From JAGLQA01 sp023135565 (GTDB lineage: Bacteria; Acidobacteriota; Aminicenantia; UBA2199), in the NCBI GenBank assembly GCA_030639305.1, contig DAOWCY010000092.1:1-26914 (forward strand): a DNA stretch of 26,914 nucleotides. Reading direction: 5' to 3'. The position numbers and the translations under genes were made by a program. The notes under the pieces were generated by a model, which was not told where the DNA came from, made no database searches, and worked only from the letters and a program-made list of their open reading frames with translations. This document shows, one piece after another, positions 12,109 through 20,209 of the stretch (positions are counted from its first letter, which is position 1; each line of letters starts with the position of its first letter).

Positions 12109-15100
12109 TTATCCCGGGTTCTCCTTTTCTTTGTCCAGGACCCTGCGGATGGCATGGGCCAGGCTCTTCTTATCGATGGGTTTCATCAAAAAATCAGCAA
12201 CCCCCATGGACGCAATCTGCCCGGAGGTAATGGTTTCACTAAAACCGGTACATAGGACAATAGGAATATCGGGACGGATTTCTTTTATTTTCCGGGCCAG
12301 TTGAAGACCGGTCATATTGGGCATGGTGAGGTCCGTAAGAATAAGATCGAAGTCATCAGGAGCAGCGCTGAAAACATCGAATGCTTCCAGGCTGCCGCTT
12401 TTAGCGGTGACCCGGTAACCTAACATTTCCAGCAGCAGTTGGCCTACTTCTACAAGTAAGGGTTCATCATCTACAAAAAGTATCCGTTCATCCCGGCCGG
12501 TGGGGATTCCTCCCGGCATCAGCCGTTCTGGAACTTCTTTCACACCTTCCGCAAAAGGCAGCAGCACATGAAATACAGTGCCTCTTCCCGGTTCGCTTTG
12601 AACCGCAATATCTCCACCGTGATTTTTAACGATCCCATGGGCGACAGCCAACCCCATGCCGGTGCCCTGGCCCGTCTTCTTGGTAGTAAAATAAGGTTCG
12701 AAAACACGTTTAATAATAGCCGGATCGATGCCGGGTCCCGTATCGGCAGCGGTTAACCTGAGATAACGACCCGGGTTTAAGTTATCATAAACGCCGGCAG
12801 AGGCTGCATCTAAGCGAATCTCATGCAATCCTAATTCCAGCACGCCGCCGCTTTCCCGCATGGCATAAGCAGCATTGGTGCAAAGGTTCATTATGACCTG
12901 GTGCATCTGCGTGGGTTCGGCCAGCACGATGCTCGATTCAGCGGCAATATCCTGGCGGATTTCGATGGTTGAAGGCAGCGTGGAGCGCAGTAATTTCAGC
13001 GCCTCTTTGACAATAAAACTAATATTTAAAGGTTTGCGCTCCTGGGAACTCTGGCGGCTGAAGGTAAGAATCTGTTTTACCAGCTCTTTGGCCCGGTTCG
13101 AGGCAGTGATCACCCGTTCTAAATTCTGCCGCGGCCGGCTGCCTTCCTCTAATTCGTCGATGGTCAGATCGAGATAACCGCTGATCATGCCCAGGATATT
13201 ATTGAAATCGTGGGCAATGCCCCCGGCTAAGGTGCCTACGGCCTCCATCTTCTGCGACTGCGCCAACTGCTGCTGCAGCCTTTTTTTCTCGGTAATATCC
13301 CTGACTATACCGCGAATCATTACCGGTTCTCTTTTCTTTTCGCGTACCAACGATGCGGTGATCAGGACGGTGATTTTCTCGCCGCTTTTTTTCTTAAAAT
13401 CCACTTCATAATCTTTAACATCACTTTTTTTCCTGATCTCTTCCATGAAGGCGAGTCCATCGGCGGGATTAAAATAGAGGTCTTTCTCTATATCGAGAAT
13501 CTTCACCTCTTCTTCCGATCCATAACCCAAAAGGGCTATTCCCGCGGGGTTGATGTCTAAAATTTTTCCTGCCGTAGAAGTAATAAAAACCATATCCTGG
13601 GATTCCGCAAACAGGTCCCGGTACCGTTTTTCGCTTGCCAGTAATTGACCGGTTCGTTCTTTCACCAATTTTTCTAATTTCACGGCGCTGCGCCTGGTGG
13701 AAACAAAATAAAAGGCGCTGTAGAACAGTAAACCCAAAGCTATCAGTATGAGTAAAGAAAACCACCAGGTATTATAAAAAGGCCTCAGGATGACGATTTC
13801 CTCTGAGCTGACCACATCACTCCACACACCCATGGCATTCCCGGCTCTTATATGAAAACGGTAACTGCCGGGGTCCAGGTTGGTATACTCTATTACCTGT
13901 TTATAGAGATAATGTTCTTTTGACCAGTCCTTGTCGAAACCTGCTAATTTATGTTTAAAACGGACGTTTCTTTCGTCCTGGAAGGAGATGCCGCTAAAAT
14001 GGAAGAGTACCCTACTTTCCCGGTAACTCAAATGCACCGGCTCTTCTAAGTATCTCTTTTCCCCGTTTACCTCTAAGTACAACAAGCGCAGGCGCGGTGG
14101 TGGATTCCAACCGCGCTGATTGTCGAATACTTCATCGTAAACAGATACGCCGCGGTTGGTGCCTACCCACAGCCGGCCCCTACTGTCGATTTGCCCGGCT
14201 GCCCGGTTGGTCTCCTGGCCGATTAGACCTTGAGGTATCGAATAGTGTGCGGTTGTGCCTTTGTGCCGATGGATCACACCGTTATCCGTGCCGAACCACA
14301 GGCCCAAATCCCGGTCTTCAACAATAAAATAGATGGGCCGGTCAATGGCAAAATCCCCCTCCGTAAATTTGTCCAGGGTTCCATACCGGCGGGTGTATAA
14401 CCCGGCCGCGGTGCCCACCAATAAACGCCCGGCGCTGTCTTCTTTTATAGAGTAGACGCTGTCGGCTTTTTTATTCTCTATGGCCCGGTAATTCTTCCAG
14501 CGGTTTTTTTCAAATGCATAGATACCGTCCTCGAAAGTTGCGAAGTAAAGCAATCTCTCTTTCGAGCCGAAAATTTTCCGGGTGTTAACCTGGGGATACC
14601 CCGGCGGCCCTTTTGAAACCACCCCATGCCGGTTTATAATGTAAATCCCTACTTCCGTGCTCATCCAGACGTTGTCTTTAGGGTCGATCCAGAGGCTTAT
14701 TGCTTGAGAGGGCAACCCCTGCTGCAGGTACCATTTTACCTTACCATTTTTGTCTACTTTTGCCAATCCCATCCCGGAACACGCTGCCCAGATGTTTCCT
14801 TTCGAGTCTATCTTCATATCCAATACCCGGCCCTGCCGGCGCTGGGAGCCGGCGGGCTGCAAAAAAGGAATTTTACGGGGCGGGCTGCTGTTTTCGTCAT
14901 AGAAGGTAAGCCCGAAGTTGTGTCCAAATACAAATTTCCCGGGTTCGTACTCCAGCACTGCGCAGACCTCATCTTCCAGCAGCCCGTGCATCATCTGGAA
15001 ACTGCTGAAACGGCGGCTGGCTATTTTGGTAACGCCGCGGGCACAGGCGATCCAGATATTCTTTTCAAAGTCGCAAAACAAGGCGTTGGCGCCTACATTT

Positions 15101-16086
15101 AACAGCCCGTTCGCCTCGGTAACGCGCTGCATTTTGCGGGTTTTATAATTAAAATAGAACAATTCATTCGCACTGCCTATATATAGGCCGGTGCGATAAT
15201 CGGACAGCAGGGTAACCTTTATCCCCGGCTGACCAAAGGTTATCCCGGTATCGAAATAAACCGTTTTTTGGTTGTTTTTACCCAAATAACCTAAATATTT
15301 ATCACCAAAAAGCCATATGCGGGAGTGCGGCAAAGAGGATTCCGGGTATTTCCCCTTCTCCTCCACATATATCCCTTTTATGGCTTGCGCCGGGAAAGCC
15401 AACCCTTCAGCGGCTAAACTGTCGACGACACGGTTTTCATCTACCGCCGATAAACCGTTATCCGTGGCCACGTAACACTTCCCGTCCGATATGGCGATAT
15501 CGTTAACCCGGTCGTCTATTAACCCCTTTGAAGTATTTATATTCTCCCATTTTCCTTTTTCCCACCAATAGATGCCTGAGCGGGCAGTGCCCACCAGGAC
15601 AACCATTTTCTCTCCTTTTTCCAAAAGTTGGAACGAGGTCGCCCTACTGCCGGTTTCCAGGTTTTCGACGTAAACCCATTCTTCCTCATCAAAATAAGCA
15701 ACCTTAACCTCCCCGGGCCGGGGTAAGACGAACATCGCCCAGGCTACCCCCAGGCGGTCGACGTGCAGCTTAACGAGAGAGGGGTCGGGAGGGAGGCCGT
15801 CGGAATCATCATACTGTTTCCAGGAAACGCCGTTATAACAGGTTATCCCCGATCGAGTGGCAAACCACATCCGGCCATGATGGTCCTGGGTAATATCGTA
15901 CACCGTTGAACTGGCCAGCCCATCGGCTTCGCTGTAGTGGTGGGTCAACCATTTCTGGCAGAAAGAGAGACAGGGAAACAGTACCGAAAGGATAAAAACC
16001 GCCGCTGTAATCCCACGCCGGGGAAGAACAAACAATAAACGGCTATTTTTCAATTTTGTACCGCTAAATCGAGATAGAATTTTCAT
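12109..16086 (-). CDS. hybrid histidine kinase with periplasmic propeller, Y_Y_Y, PAS and receiver domains (downstream paralog)
   Basis: The 1325-residue protein has an N-terminal signal or membrane segment (to about residue 43), two-component propeller repeats (MWFATRSGITCYNG, IWIACARGVTKI, LWFGTDNGVIHR, LWVGTNRGVSVY), a Y_Y_Y domain (about 700-763, LDPGSYRFHIRAGN), one transmembrane helix (about 770-792), a PAS domain (about 815-935), and HisKA with GGIAHDFNN (H959). The ATPase has N box NLCTNAAYAM, DTGPGIDP and GTGMGLAVAHG. A C-terminal receiver has phospho-acceptor D1252 (LTDLTMP). It should sense an extracytoplasmic ligand and phosphorylate its own receiver. Unlike Bacteroidetes HTCS proteins it lacks a DNA-binding tail, so a separate phosphotransfer protein or regulator is needed. 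The ATG is 3 bases after the stop of the upstream paralog and has only a weak ribosome site, suggesting coupling. Confidence 0.92.
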   Translation of the reverse strand: MKILSRFSGTKLKNSRLLFVLPRRGITAAVFILSVLFPCLSFCQKWLTHHYSEADGLASSTVYDITQDHHGRMWFATRSGITCYNGVSWKQYDDSDGLPPDPSLVKLHVDRLGVAWAMFVLPRPGEVKVAYFDEEEWVYVENLETGSRATSFQLLEKGEKMVVLVGTARSGIYWWEKGKWENINTSKGLIDDRVNDIAISDGKCYVATDNGLSAVDENRVVDSLAAEGLAFPAQAIKGIYVEEKGKYPESSLPHSRIWLFGDKYLGYLGKNNQKTVYFDTGITFGQPGIKVTLLSDYRTGLYIGSANELFYFNYKTRKMQRVTEANGLLNVGANALFCDFEKNIWIACARGVTKIASRRFSSFQMMHGLLEDEVCAVLEYEPGKFVFGHNFGLTFYDENSSPPRKIPFLQPAGSQRRQGRVLDMKIDSKGNIWAACSGMGLAKVDKNGKVKWYLQQGLPSQAISLWIDPKDNVWMSTEVGIYIINRHGVVSKGPPGYPQVNTRKIFGSKERLLYFATFEDGIYAFEKNRWKNYRAIENKKADSVYSIKEDSAGRLLVGTAAGLYTRRYGTLDKFTEGDFAIDRPIYFIVEDRDLGLWFGTDNGVIHRHKGTTAHYSIPQGLIGQETNRAAGQIDSRGRLWVGTNRGVSVYDEVFDNQRGWNPPPRLRLLYLEVNGEKRYLEEPVHLSYRESRVLFHFSGISFQDERNVRFKHKLAGFDKDWSKEHYLYKQVIEYTNLDPGSYRFHIRAGNAMGVWSDVVSSEEIVILRPFYNTWWFSLLILIALGLLFYSAFYFVSTRRSAVKLEKLVKERTGQLLASEKRYRDLFAESQDMVFITSTAGKILDINPAGIALLGYGSEEEVKILDIEKDLYFNPADGLAFMEEIRKKSDVKDYEVDFKKKSGEKITVLITASLVREKKREPVMIRGIVRDITEKKRLQQQLAQSQKMEAVGTLAGGIAHDFNNILGMISGYLDLTIDELEEGSRPRQNLERVITASNRAKELVKQILTFSRQSSQERKPLNISFIVKEALKLLRSTLPSTIEIRQDIAAESSIVLAEPTQMHQVIMNLCTNAAYAMRESGGVLELGLHEIRLDAASAGVYDNLNPGRYLRLTAADTGPGIDPAIIKRVFEPYFTTKKTGQGTGMGLAVAHGIVKNHGGDIAVQSEPGRGTVFHVLLPFAEGVKEVPERLMPGGIPTGRDERILFVDDEPLLVEVGQLLLEMLGYRVTAKSGSLEAFDVFSAAPDDFDLILTDLTMPNMTGLQLARKIKEIRPDIPIVLCTGFSETITSGQIASMGVADFLMKPIDKKSLAHAIRRVLDKEKENPG

Positions 16087-16089
16087 ACG

Positions 16090-19000
16090 TCACTTTTTTT
16101 CCAGGGCCTCGCGTACAGTCCTGGCCATAATGTTCCTGCTGACCGGTTTCATCAAGACATCCCGGATGCCCAGGCTTTCGCGCTGCTCCGCGGTAACTGT
16201 CTCACTAAAACCGGTGCACAGGATAACAGGGATATCGCCGCGGATTTCCATAATTTCCCGGGCCAATCGTATACCGCTCATGCCGGGCATAATTAGGTCG
16301 GTAATAACAAGATCGAAGTCCTGCGGCGCTGCGCGGAAAAGTTCCAGCGCTTCGCGGCTGCCGGTCCTGATGGTCACCCGGTAGCCTAAATTTTTCAGGA
16401 ACATCTGCTCCATCTCCACCAGTATCGGCTCATCATCTACGAAAAGTACCCGTTCGTTACTGCCGAAAGGAATCCTTTCCGCTTCTTTAAATCCCGGCAC
16501 TTTCTCAGCTTCTTCCACGAGAGGGAGCAGCACTTTGAAGGTGGTGCCGTGCTCCGGCTCGCTGTAAACCGTAATTTCCCCATTGTGGTTTTTAATGATG
16601 CCGTGGATAACCGCCAGTCCCATGCCGGTGCTTTCACCGGCTTTCCTGGTGGTAAAATAAGGCTCGAAAATGCGTTTTAAAATCGCCGGTTCGATGCCCT
16701 TACCTGTATCGCTTACCGTTAAACGCAGGTATCGACCGGGCCCGATATCATTATAAGCAGCGGCGGATTCTTCATCTAAGTACACTTCATGAAGCCCCAC
16801 CGCCAGCACTCCGCCGCCGTCGCGCATGGCATATGCGGCATTGGAGAAGAGGTTCATCATCACCTGCTGAATTTGCATGGTATCAGCCGAGATAAGGCCA
16901 TATTCACAGGCTGTATCCCGGCGAATCTCTACGGCAGCAGGCAGCATAACTTTGAACAATTTCACCGCCTCATCCACAACCCGGCAAAGATTTAGCGGTT
17001 TCATTTCCTGGACACCCTGGCGGCTGAAAGTAAGAACCTGCTTGACCAGTTCTTTAGCCCGGTCCGCGGACTTGTTTACCTGGTCTATATATTCCCACAC
17101 CTCGGTGCCCTCCGGCAGCATGTCTAAGGCCAATTCTAAATAACCGGAAATCACCGTCAAGATATTGTTGAAATCGTGGGCAATACCGCCGGCCAACCTG
17201 CCGATAGCCTCCATTTTCCGCGCTTGCTCCAACTGCTGCCGTAGTTTTTTCTTCTCGGTTATGTCACGCACAAAGCCGCGAATCAATCCCGGTTTCCCTT
17301 TCTCAACGGTTACATAAGCGGCGGTTACCAGGACGGAGATTTGTTCGCCGTTTTTTCTTTTCAAATCCAGCTCGTAGTCTTTCACATAACCTTTTTCTTC
17401 GATCTCATTACTAAAAATGGTCCTATCCATGGGGTTGAAATAGATTTCGTCGCCATCAAACGCTGTAACCTCCTCTTTTGACGCGCAGCCGAACAGTTCC
17501 ACACCTGAGGGATTGATGTCTAAGATTTTACCGGCTAAGGACATAACCAGCACCGCATCCTGGGAATCCTCGAAAAGGCCGCGGTATCTTTTTTCAGAGG
17601 CCTGCAATTGGTCTGTTGTCTCTTCTATTAGTCTCGCCAGTTTCGCGGCGCGGCGCCGGGCGGAAATAAAACGCACCAGGCCGTAAAATATTACTCCCAG
17701 CATTAGAAGTATGGTTAGATAAAACCACCACTGCTTATAATAGGGCTGCAGTATGGTTATCGGGGGCGATGTGATTTTTTCACTCCACACACCCAGGGAA
17801 TTTTTGGCTTGCAAACAAAACCGGTAAGTACCGGGCTGCAGCGCTGGATAATTGACTACCTGGGTATAATGGGGCTGCTCTTCCGACCACTCTTTATCGT
17901 AACCCTGCAATTTATATTTAAATTCGAGACTATCCTCATCTATAAAAGAAACTCCCCGGAAATGAAAAAACATCCCCGATTCTTTATAACTTAATCTAAG
18001 CGGTTGATCTAACGGGATCCTGCGATCCTGCATTTCTAAATCTAATAAACGGATTTTAGGCGGATACCGGTTTAATTCACTGTCAAAAAATTCGTTGTAA
18101 ACGGATACCCCACTGCCGGTGCCGATCCACATCCTGCCGCTGCTGTCCGCAGCGCCTGCCGCCCGGTTGGTTTCCTGTCCGATCAATCCTTCGGCCAGCG
18201 AATATTTTCTCTTTTCACTGCCGTCCCAACGCACTACACCGTCGTCGGTTCCGAACCAGAGCCGCTTTTTGTGGTCTTCGGTTATAAAATAGACCGGCCT
18301 GTCGATATCGAAGCCCTTTTCAGCAAACTTGACCGGCGCCTCCTGGCCCAGGACGTACAAACCTGCCCCTGTTCCCAGCAGCAGCCTATCTCCGTGCTGC
18401 TTTATCGAAAAAACTTCGTTGGCTTTTTCATTTCCCGCGGCCCGGTAATTTTTCCAACGGTTATTTTCATATAAATAAATCCCGCTGCCGGAAGACCCGA
18501 GACAGGACAATTTTCCCCCCGGCCCGTAGAGCAGGCTGATGGCGACAGTGGGAAAATCGCCACCTGCTTTACGTAATTCCCCGGAAGCTGTAATATAAGA
18601 AACTCCTTGCTTTGTGCCTATCCAAAGGGTGTCTTTATTATCGATCCACAAGCTCGACGCATATAAAGGCGGGTCCTGGTCCACTCCGTACCTTTTTATT
18701 TTTTTCCTTTTATCGATTCTAATAACTCCGGCCTCAGCGAAAGCAATCCAGGTATCCTGTGAAGAATCGGTTTTAATATCCAGTACCCGGCCCGGCAAAG
18801 GTCTGTCTTTAACTTTTTTATAAAAAGGGACGGCCTGGAATTTGTCTCCATCGAAGAAGGTTACCCCGGTATTATGTCCCAATACAAATTTTCCCGGTTT
18901 ATACTCTAATACTGCGCTGACCTCATCTTCCAGCAGTCCGTCTATCCTCTGGAAGCTGCTGAAACGCCGGCTCACTATCTTAGTGACGCCGCGGCTGCCG

Positions 19001-19959
19001 GCAATCCAAATATTCTTCTCAAAATCTAAAAACATGGCATTAACGCCTGTACCGATGATCCCATTGTTAGTGCCCACCGGCTGCGCCTCCTTAGTCTTGT
19101 AGTTGAAATAAAAGAGCTGACTGCTATTGCCGATATACAAACCGCCGCAGTAATCAGGCTGCAGGATAACCCTGTCCTTTTTATTTTCAAAGTTTATTCC
19201 TGTATCGAAATAGACCGTTTTAAGACTGTTTTCGTTAAAATATCCCACATATTTATCCCCGAAGAGCCATATCTCATTCTCTTCAACGCAGATTCCGCTT
19301 ATCTCCGCCGCGGGAAAATCCAACGATTCATTCGCCTCATTATCGATGGTAAGGTTTTTTTTTACAATCGACAAACCCTTATCTGTAATTACATAACATT
19401 TGCCCTGCAATACAGCAGTGCCCTTTATGCAATCGCTTAATAACCCGTTTTTTGTGGTTAAATTCCCCCAGCTCCCCTCTTGCCACCAGAACAGGCCGGC
19501 CCTGCCGGTGCCCACCACCACCGTTGTCTTGCCCTCCCTGTCCAGCAGTTCAAAGGAGGTGATCCCGCCCACTTTCCAGGCGATAATTTTTTTTACCTTT
19601 GTCGGCTTCCAATGGGCGTCCTCATAAAAAACAGCCGATATCCTGTTCTCTAAGTCGGGGAATGCCCATATCCTCCCCTGGCGGTCAACCGCTATCCCGG
19701 TAAAGGAGAGGGCTGGAAGACCTTCCTCGGCAGTATGGTTTTTCCAGGAAACGCCGTCATAACAAGAAATCCCGGACCGGGTGGCAAACCACATCCTGCC
19801 GTCCCGGTCCTGGGTAATACCGTAGACATTGGCATTAGGAAGGCCGCTGAGGCCGGTGTAAGAACGAGTTTGCCATTTCCGGCAAAAAGAGAGACGCCCG
19901 GATAGAGAAAAAAGTATCAAAAACAGGGCTAAAAAGATTTTTTGTCTCTGCAATTTCAA
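16090..19959 (-). CDS. hybrid histidine kinase with periplasmic propeller, Y_Y_Y, PAS and receiver domains (upstream paralog)
   Basis: This paralog of the next gene in the operon has the same domain order: signal segment, propeller repeats (MWFATRSGISCYDG, LWIGTKQGVSYI, MWIGTGSGVSVY), Y_Y_Y (LQPGTYRFCLQAKNSLGVW), one transmembrane helix (about 740-765), PAS, HisKA with GGIAHDFNN (H930), ATPase boxes NLFSNAAYAM, DTGKGIEP and GESTGMGLAV, and a receiver with D1223 (ITDLIMP). Numbering is from a TTG at 19965. I prefer the TTG two codons later (19959), since GAGG lies 6 bases before it. The two kinases match closely in PAS, kinase and receiver parts and in stretches such as RRFSSFQ and GLLEDEV; they came from a tandem duplication. 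Differences concentrate in the propeller, so the ligands may differ. As first gene of the pair it diverges from another hybrid kinase. Confidence 0.92.
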   Translation of the reverse strand: MKLQRQKIFLALFLILFSLSGRLSFCRKWQTRSYTGLSGLPNANVYGITQDRDGRMWFATRSGISCYDGVSWKNHTAEEGLPALSFTGIAVDRQGRIWAFPDLENRISAVFYEDAHWKPTKVKKIIAWKVGGITSFELLDREGKTTVVVGTGRAGLFWWQEGSWGNLTTKNGLLSDCIKGTAVLQGKCYVITDKGLSIVKKNLTIDNEANESLDFPAAEISGICVEENEIWLFGDKYVGYFNENSLKTVYFDTGINFENKKDRVILQPDYCGGLYIGNSSQLFYFNYKTKEAQPVGTNNGIIGTGVNAMFLDFEKNIWIAGSRGVTKIVSRRFSSFQRIDGLLEDEVSAVLEYKPGKFVLGHNTGVTFFDGDKFQAVPFYKKVKDRPLPGRVLDIKTDSSQDTWIAFAEAGVIRIDKRKKIKRYGVDQDPPLYASSLWIDNKDTLWIGTKQGVSYITASGELRKAGGDFPTVAISLLYGPGGKLSCLGSSGSGIYLYENNRWKNYRAAGNEKANEVFSIKQHGDRLLLGTGAGLYVLGQEAPVKFAEKGFDIDRPVYFITEDHKKRLWFGTDDGVVRWDGSEKRKYSLAEGLIGQETNRAAGAADSSGRMWIGTGSGVSVYNEFFDSELNRYPPKIRLLDLEMQDRRIPLDQPLRLSYKESGMFFHFRGVSFIDEDSLEFKYKLQGYDKEWSEEQPHYTQVVNYPALQPGTYRFCLQAKNSLGVWSEKITSPPITILQPYYKQWWFYLTILLMLGVIFYGLVRFISARRRAAKLARLIEETTDQLQASEKRYRGLFEDSQDAVLVMSLAGKILDINPSGVELFGCASKEEVTAFDGDEIYFNPMDRTIFSNEIEEKGYVKDYELDLKRKNGEQISVLVTAAYVTVEKGKPGLIRGFVRDITEKKKLRQQLEQARKMEAIGRLAGGIAHDFNNILTVISGYLELALDMLPEGTEVWEYIDQVNKSADRAKELVKQVLTFSRQGVQEMKPLNLCRVVDEAVKLFKVMLPAAVEIRRDTACEYGLISADTMQIQQVMMNLFSNAAYAMRDGGGVLAVGLHEVYLDEESAAAYNDIGPGRYLRLTVSDTGKGIEPAILKRIFEPYFTTRKAGESTGMGLAVIHGIIKNHNGEITVYSEPEHGTTFKVLLPLVEEAEKVPGFKEAERIPFGSNERVLFVDDEPILVEMEQMFLKNLGYRVTIRTGSREALELFRAAPQDFDLVITDLIMPGMSGIRLAREIMEIRGDIPVILCTGFSETVTAEQRESLGIRDVLMKPVSRNIMARTVREALEKK

Positions 19960-19993
19960 AAACAACCTCGTTAATATTTTTATCCTAATAAAA

Positions 19994-20080
19994 GTTTGCT
20001 AAAAAACCGAACTTTTGGGCCAAACCGGTCGAAGATAACTTTGCCCGGCCCCTCATAAGCTGCGGACGCCGTCCGCTTTG
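19994..20080 (+). repeat. repeat R3b (87 bases) between two divergent kinase genes
   Basis: It aligns along its whole length with R3a at 9210-9296. It begins GTTTGCTAAAAAACC and ends in GCGGAC-GCC-GTCCGC followed by CTTTG. It lies in the shared upstream region of the two divergent sensor-kinase genes. Bases 20081-20158 show nothing else recognisable. Confidence 0.75.
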
Positions 20081-20158
20081 AAAAACGTTTATTCACATGT
20101 TTACCGGTACATCTCTAATTTTAACATAAATTCAAAAAAGAATCATCTTTTTAATGAC

Positions 20159-20186
20159 TTGCTTTTCTTCATTTTTGTGTTACAAT
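20159..20186 (+). promoter_or_regulatory. promoter of the double-Cache kinase gene
   Basis: TTGCTT at 20159-20164 and TACAAT at 20181-20186 have a 16-base spacer. A TG one base before the -10 makes it an extended -10. The start site would be near 20193, about 17 bases before the ATG, which has only a weak ribosome site (CAGGT). Confidence 0.55.
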
Positions 20187-20209
20187 TTGTTTGTTCAGGT
20201 TAATACAGT

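Noticed and set aside
11888..12304. 138-codon plus-strand frame
   Set aside because: It runs through the GA-rich repeat and then antisense to the receiver domain of the kinase; composition and position mark it as a shadow.
14626..15102. Long plus-strand frame opposite the downstream propeller kinase
   Set aside because: It is antisense to a well-supported propeller domain, has no ribosome site and no family resemblance.
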